From Thraustochytrium sp. TN22 (taxonomy: Eukaryota > Sar > Bigyra > Thraustochytrida > Thraustochytriidae), in the NCBI GenBank assembly GCA_013306675.1, contig JABLUY010000075.1:1-64000 (forward strand): a stretch of DNA of 64,000 nt, given 5' to 3'. The notes beneath the pieces are model-generated. The model saw only the letters and a list, made by a program, of their open reading frames with translations, was not told the origin of the DNA and made no database searches. Below are positions 41,761 through 51,461 of the stretch, in pieces (positions within the stretch are counted from its first letter, which is position 1; each line of letters opens with the position of its first letter). The position numbers were made by a program, and so were the translations under genes.

Positions 41761-42201
41761 ATGGCTTACCTGCTGCCGCACCTGGAGTCCGGCTGGGCGG
41801 TGGACCAGGCGATCGTCACGGAGGAGGAGCGGGTGGTGTGCATCCGCTTCGGCCACGACTACGATGAGAACTGCATGCTGATCGACGAGACGCTGCGCAG
41901 CGTGGCGGAGCTCGTGCGCAACTTTGCGGTGGTCTACGTGGTGGACATCACGCAAGTGCCAGAATTCAACGTCATGTATGAGCTCGCGGAGCGCCCCATC
42001 AACCTCATGTTCTTCTACCGAAACAAGCACATCATGGTGGACTGCGGCACGGGCAACAACAACAAGATCGACTGGCCACTCACGGACAAGCAGGATCTAG
42101 TTGACATCATTGAGACGGTCTACCGCGGCGCCAGCAAGGGCAAGGGCTTGGTCGTCGCCCCCAAGGATTACTCGCACGTGAACCGCACGGGCCAGCGGTG
42201 A
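41761..42201 (+). CDS. DIM1: DIM1/TXNL4A-like U5 snRNP 15-kDa protein
   Basis: The product is 146 residues, single-exon, against 142 in human TXNL4A and strongly conserved throughout: MAYLLPHLESGWAVDQAI, VVCIRFGHDYDENCMLIDE, EFNVMYELAERPINLMFFYR and a C-terminal KGLVVAPKDYSH. It has a thioredoxin fold without the redox CxxC pair. It is an essential component of the U4/U6.U5 tri-snRNP in pre-mRNA splicing. AATAAA at 42366-42371 may be its polyadenylation signal. It is convergent with the COG2-like gene, whose stop lies about 250 bp away. Confidence 0.97.
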   Translation: MAYLLPHLESGWAVDQAIVTEEERVVCIRFGHDYDENCMLIDETLRSVAELVRNFAVVYVVDITQVPEFNVMYELAERPINLMFFYRNKHIMVDCGTGNNNKIDWPLTDKQDLVDIIETVYRGASKGKGLVVAPKDYSHVNRTGQR

Positions 42202-42449
42202 GCGCAAGTGGGTTCCTGTTCATCTTCTGTCTTTTCCTGCGTGCAGATAACGTCTCTTCTTTATGAACATCATGTTTTCTTTTTCCTTCTCTTCCTCTCT
42301 CCGAACTCGGAGTTGACAATCGCATGAAACGTATGACAGGCACGCGAGCAGCCAGCCAACGTAAGAATAAAGCCAGCTGCGCGAAGCCCCCACACAGCGC
42401 ACCTGCGCATACTTGCAGCGGCCAACGCCGAAGTCAAAGCCTGGCCCCT

Positions 42450-44886
42450 TTAGGCTGGCGGAGCCAGCTTGGCGCGCAGCTCATCGTAGCCGGACACGTG
42501 GTCGACCCCGGCCTCGCGCGCAGCGTCCATGATGCGCTCCAGGTCCAGGAGGAACTGCGCACGGATCTTAGTCGAGTCGAGCTGGCGCTTGCCGGTGTTG
42601 CGGTTGAGGCGGCGCAGCGCGTTCTCCGAGGTGGTGATCTCCTCGAGAGCGCGCGAGGCGTCCTGGTCGAAGAGGTTCAGCAGGCGCGCCAGTACAGTGG
42701 CGGCGCTGGCCGGGGCGTCCGGAAGCAGGCGCGCCGTGTCGCTGGCAAGGAAGGCGCCCACCGGCTCGAAGGCCTTGTTCGCATAGTCGCAGGGCTGCGA
42801 GGGGGGCGGCTTGTTGGTCATGCGGTACATGGGCGTGACGCCCTTCATGCCTGCGGCCAGGCGCTCCGTGCATTGAGCGAGGATGCTCTCCTCGACGACG
42901 CGGCGCGCGCGACCGCTGGTGCGCTCCAGAGCCTGGCACAGGCTCCCCTTGAGCGCGCGCTCCACGGCGTCGGCCGCGGCCGCGGCCGCCTGAGGGCTGA
43001 CGGCGGCCCGCGCCGTGATGCGCTCCTGCACGATACCGACGCGAGCCGCAAGAAAGCGCGCCAGCGCGGCGTTGTCGACCGCGAGCCGCACCAGGCTCTC
43101 GCAGCTGCAGCCTGCCCAGGCGCGCGCCGCGGCCTGGGCGCGGCCCGCGGCAGCGAGGTCCTCCTCCCCGTCCTCGTCGCTCTCGTCCTCGTCCCTCTCG
43201 AGGGTGACGCCATGCTCCGCAGCGACGTGGGCGAGAGAGGCCCGCGACCATGCGACGTAAGCGTGCACGAGCTGCAGCACGAGCTTGAAGACGCGAGCGG
43301 CGACGCTGGAGAGGAAGACACGGTCGCTCCAGCATTCCTCAAAACAGAGCACAAGCACGGCGGAAGCGCGCAGGCAGAATACATCCGAGGACGGCGGCTC
43401 GGCGGCGCTCACGGCGAGTGCGTCGTCGAGGCGGCGCGTCATCTCCTGAGAGCGCAGTTGCACGTAGACGGAGAGGTTCCACATGCCGAGCACGCGGGCT
43501 GCGACGGCGTCGACAGCGGCGGGCTGCGGCACGAGCGCTCGCAGGATGCGGAAGAAGGCCTCGGTGCGCAGGTAGGTCTCGTGCAAGACGTCGGCGTTGC
43601 CGCTCGAGTAGACGTGCGACATCTGCTCCTTGATGACGTCCGCCACGCCGGGCACCACGCTGGCGCCGAGCAAGTCCATCTCGCTCAGCCCCTCGCCCGG
43701 GTCGTTGATGGCCGCCAACATGGGCCGCGAGGCGGACTGCAAGAAGCGCAGCACCTCGCCGTAGACGGACTGCAGGCCGGCTGCGCCGCCGCGCGGGCCG
43801 CCGGCGTCGATCTTGCCCTGGGTCAGGATCTTGCGGAGCGCCGGCTTGACCACGCGGCGCGTGAATACCGCGGCGGCCTCCTTGGAGTGGTTGATGGCCA
43901 TGTAGGCGCGCAGGACCACGGCGATGGCGCGCACGCGCGCCGCCTCGTCCGGCGCCTCGGCCGCCGGTCCGGCCTCGTCCACGCCCACGGCGCTCACCAG
44001 CGCGCGCTCGAGCTGCTCAGTGAGCGAGTGCTCGAGGCTGCGCGCCTTGGCGCGGATCATGCGCAACAGCGGTAGGCCCGAGTTTTCGTGCGCCAAGAAG
44101 GTGACGCGGGCGAGCCGCTGCGTGGCGCGGCCCAGCGCCTCGCCGCTCGACTCGGGGCCGGCCGGGCCACCGGCCGGGCCGCCGGCCGCGCCGCTCATGC
44201 TCGCGCCGCTGCGGGTGTCAGTGCGCGCCGGGTCCGGGCTAGCGGCGCCGCCGCCGCGCTCCGGGGCACCGGCTGAGGACTCGGCCGTCGCGAAGGTGTC
44301 GCGTTGGTCGTCGTAGTCGTCGCCGCCGCCACCGGAGCGCGCAGCGCCAGAGCGCGCATCCTGGTCGTCGCCGCGCAGCTGCTCCACCTGGCGCTCGACC
44401 TTTTCGAGCGTCTCCCAGGCCGACAGGCACAGCTGGATGAGCTTGCGCTTCTCGCGCACAAAGAGCAGGCGCTCGAGCAGCGCGCGCTGCTCCGCGAGCG
44501 GCTCGCTCACTACCTTGCGCGTACTCTGCACGCGCTGCTCCAGCAGCGTCAGCGGCTCGCGCAGGCCCGCCACCAGCGCGTCCAGGTCGATGAGCATGCT
44601 CGAGAGCTTGAGGAATGCCGAGTAGTCATTGTTGATAATGCTCACCAGCGTGTTGTCCAGATTCGCCACATAGGCCTCGAGCTCCGTTTCCAGCTGCTTC
44701 AGCGTCAGGTCCTTGCGGTGCTCCGCCACGAACCTACATCGCGTCGCGTCGCGTCGCGTCGCAAGCCCGCCCGCCCGCCCGTCAGTTGTCTGTCTGTCTG
44801 CGTATCCCCGCAGCCGCATGAGCCCTCGACGCTACCTACGTGTCCGCGTGGAAGTCTGGCGCCAGGAACGCCTCGTCCGTGAACAT
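42450..44886 (-). CDS. COG2: Conserved oligomeric Golgi complex subunit 2, two exons
   Basis: Exon 1 is 44886-44840 (MFTDEAFLAPDFHAD) and exon 2 is 44733-42450, joined across GTAGGT...GATGTAG in a split Thr codon, giving 776 residues; human COG2 is 738. The join restores the family N-terminus, with the pattern F-x-x-x-x-F...DF...F-V-A-E-H-R-K, then LKQLETELEAYVANLDNTLV and INNDYSAFLKLSSMLIDLD. The middle carries an Asp/Ser-rich insert not expected in the family. COG2 is in lobe A of the COG tether, which returns Golgi enzymes in retrograde vesicles. It starts about 330 bp from the divergent C1a-32-like gene. Confidence 0.82.
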
Positions 44887-45213
44887 GGCGTTCCCTCCGC
44901 GGAGTCGCCGCGCGCGATGCCGCGCGGGTGGCGATCCGGGCCTGCGCTGCGCGCGCCGCGCGCTCGAGCCGGTCGCGCAGGTTGCCGCGGCTGAGCTGGC
45001 GCGGCCTTGGCCTAGGCGCGCTCGCGCGCGAGCGAGCCGTGCGGGCGTTATGCTTATGCAGAATGCGGGGCAGCGCACTCCGCCGGCGGGCACGACCATC
45101 ATCAAACTCGAGCCTCGCCCCGCTCTCGAGGTTGCGACCGTGCGCCGAGTCGAGGCGGGCCGACCAACTCTGGCCTGTCAGAGAGACTGCGGTCGGCCGA
45201 AGAGACGAAGGCG
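44887..45213. promoter_or_regulatory. Divergent upstream region of COG2 and C1a-32-like genes
   Basis: GC-rich spacer of about 330 bp between two divergent starts. A bidirectional promoter is inferred from layout only; no motif stands out. Confidence 0.35.
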
Positions 45214-46034
45214 ATGGCGTCCCAGGCCGAGGTCGAGGTCGAGGTCGAGGCCGGGGCCGGGGCCGAGGTCGGGGTCGAGGTCGAGGTCGGGGTCGAGGCC
45301 GAGGTTGAGGTCGCGCCCGTGGCCGTGGCCGCGCCTGCGCCAATGCAGCTGGTGTGGCGCGATCTGCGCGAGGAGGACGTGGCGGCGCTGCGGGCGCTCG
45401 AGGAGACGCCCGGCGAACAGCTCAGGTGCGTGAAGACAGGCGCGGGGGAACTGGGGCGGAGAGAGGGACTGACGAAGGAGCTCGGAGCAGTGGCCTGGTC
45501 AAGGCGCTTGAGCTGCCGGAGCTCGCGGCGTGCAAGGAGACGAATGCGATTTACAGGGACATTGTCGTGGACATGGTATACCTCGCCTTTAGGCGAGCTG
45601 CAGACCGCGACTGGACAGCTGCCCAGATCTCGGCGTACGTGTCGCTGGTGAAGGAGTGCGTGCTGCAGTCCTTCTTCCTTCGAGGCGAGGGCGCCGGGCC
45701 GCTTTCGCTTGAGGAAAGTTACGCGGTTTTTGGCAAGCTCATTCGTGCCCACGCTGTGCCGGCCGAGGGCGAGAGGACGGCGCTCTTCTCGCTGGACCAG
45801 GTCGCCTGTATTGTGGACGATTTCGCCACGGCACTCTTCCGGCACTACGCCTCCTACTTGCGTGCCTTTTCCAAGGCGCGGCCCGACCCTATCGAGACCG
45901 TGCGGATGACCCTTTCCATGCCTACGCCGAAGGTGCCCGTGCCTGCTCTGAGTCAGCACGTGGGAGACCCAGAGATTGAAGTCTACGAGACAACAGCAGA
46001 GGAGCAGGAGACCGCCGACCCGGCGGCCGCATGA
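45214..46034 (+). CDS. Flagellar central-pair C1a-32/CFAP119-like protein, two exons
   Basis: Exon 1 is 45214-45425 and exon 2 is 45491-46034. The 65-nt intron (AG|GTGCGTG ... GAGCAG|T) restores the frame in a Ser codon. The product is 251 residues. The N-terminal 40 residues are Glu/Val/Ala runs from a GAGGTC hexamer repeat. The rest matches the CLAMP/C1a-32 family (Chlamydomonas FAP119, animal CCDC189/CFAP119): SYAVFGKLIRAHAVP, FSLDQVACIVDDFATALFRH and a Tyr/Leu helix before a Thr/Pro tail. It is part of the C1a projection of the axoneme central pair, so the organism makes motile flagella at some stage. AATAAA at 46052-46057 is a likely polyadenylation signal. Confidence 0.75.
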
Positions 46035-46110
46035 TTTGATTGTACAGTTGAAATAAAGAAGAGCTTACATGAGCCGGAGAAGAGGATGCCGCGGAAGAAC
46101 AAGAAGCTAG

Positions 46111-47637
46111 CTAGGCGCCTGCTACTTCGCTCGCTGGCCGCTTTGTGGTCGTTGTGGCCGTCATAAGGTTGGCCTTCTCGACGATCAGCGTCTCCGGGCG
46201 GTCGGTGCGCTTGTCCGGCCTGACGTCCAAAGCGCACCACGCCCCAGGGCCGGTGCCGTAGCGTGTGTCTGCCTCGGATGTGTTGGGAACAAGGCGGTCG
46301 ACAAAGTGCGCGAGCGCTGCGGCGCAGGAGCCGAGGCAGCCTGTAGGGCGCCGCGTCGGGCCGATCTTGTAGACCTTGATGAACACGATGACAAGCAGTA
46401 GCGAGATGCCGAGCACAAAAGTCGTCGCGAAGCAAACCGCGACCACGCGGTCCACAACGTCCTGCGTGTCCGCGGGCAGGATATTGAGCAGCACCGCGCT
46501 CCAGACGATGAGCAGCACCTGAAACAGCATGGAAAGCAGCACAACGCTGTCGGCAATGGTGAGGTATTGAATCTCCGGGATGTTGGCGCTGGTGGAGAAC
46601 TTGTACGCGACGAGCGTGAGCAGCAGGGAGCTGTTTATGACGAAGCGCTTCTCGAAGTCCTCGTTGACATCGCCGGAGGATCGCACGGTGAAGACTGAGA
46701 GGCCGAGGCCGGAGATGATCAGAATGGGCAGAAAGACATTGTTGACGACGAAGCCCGGCTTGCGATGCGCCTTGAAGCGAAACGTGAGGTGGCTAAAGGA
46801 CTTGCGCTTCTGCTGGACCCACACGTTGCGGTAGAAGAGCTTGGGCACGAAGGTGAACTCATTGGATGAGGTGAAGCGCGCCGGGTACGCGTCGCTGGGA
46901 AACATGCCATTGGCCAGGAGGACGGCGCGGTCATCCCCAAAGTCGGTGCGCAGCTCGATCTCGAAGTCCTGCACATCAAAGGGAAACATGCGCAGGTAGA
47001 ACTGCTTCCGGAAGACGGCGCCACGCATCTTGTGGCGCCTGCAAATCATGACGGTGCCCGGCGGCACCCCTGGGTACTCGCGGTCGAAGTCCGTCCAGAT
47101 CTGCGAGTCGCCCGAGGGCTCCCCGGCGAGGTTGGCGCAGTGCACGAGCGGGTCGAAGTTTGCCTGGAAGCGGCGTTGTGCCTCGTCCCCCTCGTCGAAG
47201 CCGGGTGGCGCCTCCCAGGCCACCTCCCAATAAAAGTCCAGCGTGAACGACTGGCCCTTGGTGTCGATCTTGGGCACGTCGAAGACGTTGATGCGCACGA
47301 AGAGCTGTTGCCTGCTGCCGGCGCGCCACGCCGACCCCACGGCACCCAGCGTACGCAGCGACGGTTCGGGCGCAAACCTCCCGCTGCGCGTCTGCATCCA
47401 CATGCGTCCCGACAGCGCGCGTGCGCCAGGCGCTAGCTGCAGCGCAGACGCCGAGCGCGTCGGCGAGGCCGATCTTGAAGACGTTGGCGCCACGCGCGCC
47501 GTCCCATCTCGCGCGCCAGGGTCGCTGGGCGCTTCTTGCGCTGCATGCGCCCGGTCCGCGCCTTGATCCTCGACCATCACCTCCACCGATCCCTCGCTCT
47601 CGCGCGCCAGCGCGCCGTCCGAGCCGTCGTCGCGCAT
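46111..47637 (-). CDS. Pentameric ligand-gated ion channel-like protein lacking the loop cysteines
   Basis: The product is 508 residues from the ATG at 47637. The extracellular half shows the family core FYLRMFPFDVQDFEIEL. In animal receptors this FPFD motif sits between two disulfide cysteines; here those places hold Lys and Phe, as in bacterial and some protist members. Four hydrophobic helices follow: FLPILIISGLGLSVF, SSLLLTLVAYKFSTS, SVVLLSMLFQVLLIVWSAVL and FATTFVLGISLLLVIVFIKV. M2 is short and hard to place. No signal peptide is visible after this Met; about 90 low-complexity residues precede the ligand domain, so a 5' exon may be missing. The ligand and ion selectivity are unknown. It is convergent with C1a-32, 76 bp between stops. 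Confidence 0.78.
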   Translation of the reverse strand: MRDDGSDGALARESEGSVEVMVEDQGADRAHAAQEAPSDPGARDGTARVAPTSSRSASPTRSASALQLAPGARALSGRMWMQTRSGRFAPEPSLRTLGAVGSAWRAGSRQQLFVRINVFDVPKIDTKGQSFTLDFYWEVAWEAPPGFDEGDEAQRRFQANFDPLVHCANLAGEPSGDSQIWTDFDREYPGVPPGTVMICRRHKMRGAVFRKQFYLRMFPFDVQDFEIELRTDFGDDRAVLLANGMFPSDAYPARFTSSNEFTFVPKLFYRNVWVQQKRKSFSHLTFRFKAHRKPGFVVNNVFLPILIISGLGLSVFTVRSSGDVNEDFEKRFVINSSLLLTLVAYKFSTSANIPEIQYLTIADSVVLLSMLFQVLLIVWSAVLLNILPADTQDVVDRVVAVCFATTFVLGISLLLVIVFIKVYKIGPTRRPTGCLGSCAAALAHFVDRLVPNTSEADTRYGTGPGAWCALDVRPDKRTDRPETLIVEKANLMTATTTTKRPASEVAGA

Positions 47638-49041
47638 CGCTGCGCGTCTTGCGAGCAAGGCGAGGGACAGGACCGCCAGCGAGGCCGAAGTCGAGCGACG
47701 AGACTGTGCGAAGTCGGCCGAAGTCGAGCGACGAGACTGTGCTTACGGCGGGAGCCTGCTGAGTGGCGAGAGGGCGGAGGCGTGCGAAGGCAAGGGCCGG
47801 GAAGGCACGGTCCGGCCGTGCATGCGTCGTGCCCTCGTTGATCAGATGAGCATTCTTCTGGCACGGGCGAGGGCGGCCTCGCTGTCAGTGAGATCAGCCA
47901 GCAAGTTACGAGCTTTCGAGTTGCCAGCCACCGACCACTGCCGGCGCCTGCCAGAGCAGTGCCAGCTGAGCCGAGCCAGGCGGCTGCCCGTCGTGACCTC
48001 GCTACGCGCCCACCACGGCCACTGGCAGTTTGCAGAGTTTGGTGCTTCGCGGCTCTCGCCAGCTGAGTCAGAGGCGAGGCGTCAGAGGCTCGCTTCCTGG
48101 TTCCACCATGGCACCACCGCCACCGATTGCAAGGCAGGCTCAATCTCGCGCAATCTTTGCCCTGCCATCGTGAGTCACGGCTTGTAAACGTTAGTCCCCG
48201 CCTCCTCCTCTCCCTCCTGCATTGCACTCACTGCACTGCACTGCATCCGAGCCGGTCGTCGTCGTCATCCTGTCTCCGCGCGGCCAATTCTCGCGCAATC
48301 TTCGCCTCGGCGTCGGCGTCCGTCCCTCCGCTGCCATCCCTGCCGCGCCGTCCTCGCCTCGCCCTCGCGCCTGCCTCGCCCGCCTCGCCGCCTCGCCTCG
48401 CGCTCTGCCGCCGCGCCCGCGCCCGCGCGCCGCGCCCGCCGCCCGCCCGCCTCGGCCGCCCTCAGCTTGGCGCGTTCGAAAAAAGAGAAAAAAGAAGCCT
48501 CCACCGCGGCCGGCAGGGCAAATTCGCCAGGCCGCGGAAAGGCCCCTTTTTTTCCGCCCAGGCCAAGTCAGGCCGCAGCAAGCGCAGCAAGCGCAGCAAG
48601 CGCCGCCGCAAGTCGCGCGCCGCGGCCTGCAAGGGCCCCCGCGCGAGAGCCGCACTTGCGGCGGATAGGCCCATAGGCGCGCGGCCGCGGCGCCGCTGCG
48701 GCGTTGGGCAAGCGCGGCGAGGATTCGAAGGAATAGAAGCGCTCGGCTCCCTCCCGCCCGCCCCGCGCCGCGCCCGCTCGCCGCTCCGCCGCCGCTCGCG
48801 CGCGCGCGAGGGGGCGGCGCCCGCGCGGCAGAGGCGCTCGCTCGCTCGCTCGCGGCGGCGCGGCGCGCGGCGCGGCCGCGAGGCCGGCTGGCGAGGCGGG
48901 CGAGGCGGGGCGAGGCGAGGCGAGGCGAGGAGGTGCTTGCGCGAGGCTGGTCGACCTTTCCGCTCTCGCGGCGGGCGCGCGGGCGCGCGCGCGGCGCGGC
49001 GCGCGGCGCGCGGCGCGCGGCGCGGCGGGCGGCGCGGCGCC
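47638..49041. other. Spacer between the channel and AMPK-beta genes
   Basis: It has a 33-bp tandem duplication at about 47687-47745 (gccgaagtcgagcgacgaga twice), and the 3' half becomes extremely GC-rich (gcgaggcgaggcgagg, ggcgcgcggc runs) before the AMPK-beta start. Open frames through it lack any domain. Confidence 0.5.
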
Positions 49042-49205
49042 ATGGGCAACCTGGTGGGACGCGAGGATGAGAATGGCATGCCGCTGAGCGACGGCAGGGC
49101 CGGCGCGCGCATCGACCAACAGACGCGCCTCGGCCTGGACCCCAGCCCGGCGGCCGCTGCGCACCAGCGCCAGCAGGCGCGCCTGCTGGCGCAGCAGCAG
49201 GCAGC

Positions 49206-49238
<33 letters not shown>

Positions 49239-50301
49239 GCAGCAGTCGCAGCAGAACCAGCAGCACCAGCAGCACCAGCAGGAGGACCAGCAACACGCGC
49301 AGCAGCACCAACAGGTGCAGCAGCACCAGCACCAGCACCAGCCACAGCAGCACCAGCACCAGCACCAGCAGCAGGGCGCGCAGGGGGCGCCCGACGCGAC
49401 GGAACAGGCCGGCGCGCCGGCCGCAACGTCAGGAGGCTCTAGCGCGCAAGCAGCGAGCGCGGCCGCAAGTTCAAGCTCCGCGGTGCGCCAAGGCGGGTCG
49501 GGCGAGGCGGCTCGCATGTATGATACGAACGGCCATGGCGAGACGAACGGCGGCGCCAAGGCGAGATCCGAGACCTCGGAGGCGCAAGGCGAGACGGGCG
49601 CCGAGGACCTGTCCGAGGAGGAGGTGGACGCCCTGTTGGAGGACCTGGAGAGGGACGACAAGGTGCCCATGGTCTTCCGGTGGGATGGCGGCGGCCGCAA
49701 CGTGTACATCACCGGCACCTTCAACCAGTGGAAGGAGAAGATCCCCATGAGGAGGTCAGGGAACGACTTCCTCTACATCCGCAACCTGCAGCGCGGCAAG
49801 CACGCGTACAAGTTCATCGTGGACGACGAGTGGCGCTTCGCGCCGGACCAGCCCACCGTGGCGGACCCGCAGGGCTACATCAACAACTTCGTGGACCTCA
49901 CGGACTTCAAGGAGACCTACGGTGCCGACATGAAGCCGCTGCAGAACAAGGACCACATCACGGACAATGAGCTCTACGGGAACTTCAGGCCAGACCCGGA
50001 GGACCCGCAGTGGTACGCCAAGGAGCCGCCCCCGCTCCCGCCGCACCTGCGGCACATTATCCTCAATACGCCGCAGACCGACGACTGCCTCGCTGCCAAG
50101 GCCATGCAGATCCCGCAGCACGTCACGCTCAATCACCTCTACTGCAGCGCCATCAAGGAGAACCTCATGGTGCTCGGCGTCACGCAGCGCTATGAGGAGA
50201 AATTCGTCACCACCGTCTTTTACAGCCCGCTCCCGGACGCCAAGATCGTTGGCCGTGCCGCCGCAGCCGCCGAGAGGTTCCGCTCCAGCGCAAAGTCTTG
50301 A
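49042..50301 (+). CDS. AMPK/SNF1 beta subunit
   Basis: The product is 419 residues, single-exon. MGNLVGRED gives Gly2, a probable N-myristoylation site as in animal AMPK-beta. A Gln/His-rich region (about residues 40-115) comes from CAG/CAC runs. The glycogen-binding CBM48 is clear: VFRWDGGGRNVYITGTFNQW, LQRGKHAYKFIVDDEWRF. The C-terminal ASC domain that binds alpha and gamma subunits follows: PPLPPHLRHIILNT, HVTLNHLYCSAIKENLMVLG, KFVTTVFYSPL. In the family the protein ends at this last strand; here about 23 residues follow to TGA at 50299-50301. It is a scaffold of the energy-sensing kinase. The frame stays open after the TGA. Confidence 0.93.
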
Positions 50302-50730
50302 CTCCTTCGCGCCGCCGACGCCGACTCCCCCAGGGGTGATCCCTGGGCAGGCAGGGACGGCGCGAGTTTCTCTGGGCAGGACCCACAGCATTCCCACCAC
50401 AACGATCATCACCATCATCATCATCATCATCACCATCATCAATCCCAGGATTCCCACCATCCACGCGACATCGACTCGAGCCTCTCCAACCCGTATCAGG
50501 ACCCTTCCTCGGATCAGTCTCCCCATCATCATCACCTTCATCACCAACAACAAGCCCATCAACACCACCTACAACAAGGACCTCAACAGCACCATCATGC
50601 CACCAACCCCAACGCGTCTGTAAGCCTCGGCAAGAAGCGCCCTCTGAGCGGGCTCGTCCTGCCAGAAACTGGTCGACCCCGCGTGGGGACGAGTGGCGGC
50701 TCAAGCACGAATTTCATGAGCGGGTATTAG
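50302..50730 (+). other. In-frame open extension after the AMPK-beta TGA
   Basis: The AMPK-beta frame continues for 142 codons without a stop, to TAG at 50728-50730. It reads LLRAADADSPRGDP, then a His run, Gln/His-rich sequence similar in style to the AMPK-beta N-terminal region, and a well-formed end (SLGKKRPLSGLVLPETGRP). The stop context is TGA-C. It could be stop-codon readthrough, an alternatively spliced tail, a recently shortened gene, or chance. (CAT/CAC)n occupies 50407-50451. Confidence 0.45.
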
Positions 50731-51461
50731 AGGCCTAGAGCTACGCGCCTGCGCTCGCGCACAAGCTGCTCTCGTCCGCGAAACGCTGCCAGGTCTCTTT
50801 CAACCTGTGATTTCGTGCACTCATTCATTACCTACGGTGCCCCTCGTCGGGGCTCTCAAGGGCAAACAGCCGTGGGCACTCTCCGCGACGCGGGCCATGG
50901 GGGGCCAAATGCGCGCAGAGCAGTCCCACGCTGCGCTGTCATCGCGCGTGCGAACGGGTGTTCCCTTCTCACGCGCGCCTGTACCTTTGCTCGAAATCAT
51001 GGAACGCACGGTCGATCCTGTACGCAGAGGTTTGACACACAGTCCAGAGATTCACTCCAGTCAGGTGAGCGGACGGTCAGGCAGACGAGTAGGCGGCTGG
51101 GCAGGCTCACCAAAGAACTTTGGAACGACCCTTGTCCCATCGCCCTGCTCTGTGCTTGCCGTTGCTGCTGTTCGCCTCCGCCTCTGATGCACTGTCGCCA
51201 CCACCACCACGTGGGTGCGCTCGGCACTGCAACCCTTTTCCGTAGGTACACCATTCCATCTCACAGAACCAGAAGTAAAAAAGAAGCAAAGCATGTTCCT
51301 GCCTATAGCAAGGTGCCATCACTGCCATGCGGTGGGTCCTGGAAAAGAGGAGATGGGAGAAAGAGAAGAGGAGAAGAAGCTTACACGACGAATAGTTTTG
51401 CTTGCATAGTTTTGCTTGCAAAGAGCCTACACAAAGAGTTGCACTGCACTGCACTGCTCGC
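50731..51461. other. Spacer, no gene seen
   Basis: This lies between the AMPK-beta extension and the importin gene stop. No conserved frame is seen. A short TAGTTTTGCTTGCA duplication occurs at about 51392-51420. Confidence 0.5.

Noticed and set aside
48127-49041. A 305-codon N-terminal extension of AMPK-beta
   Set aside because: Arg/Ala-rich GC-biased sequence; the ATG at 49042 starts with a myristoylation signal typical of the family.
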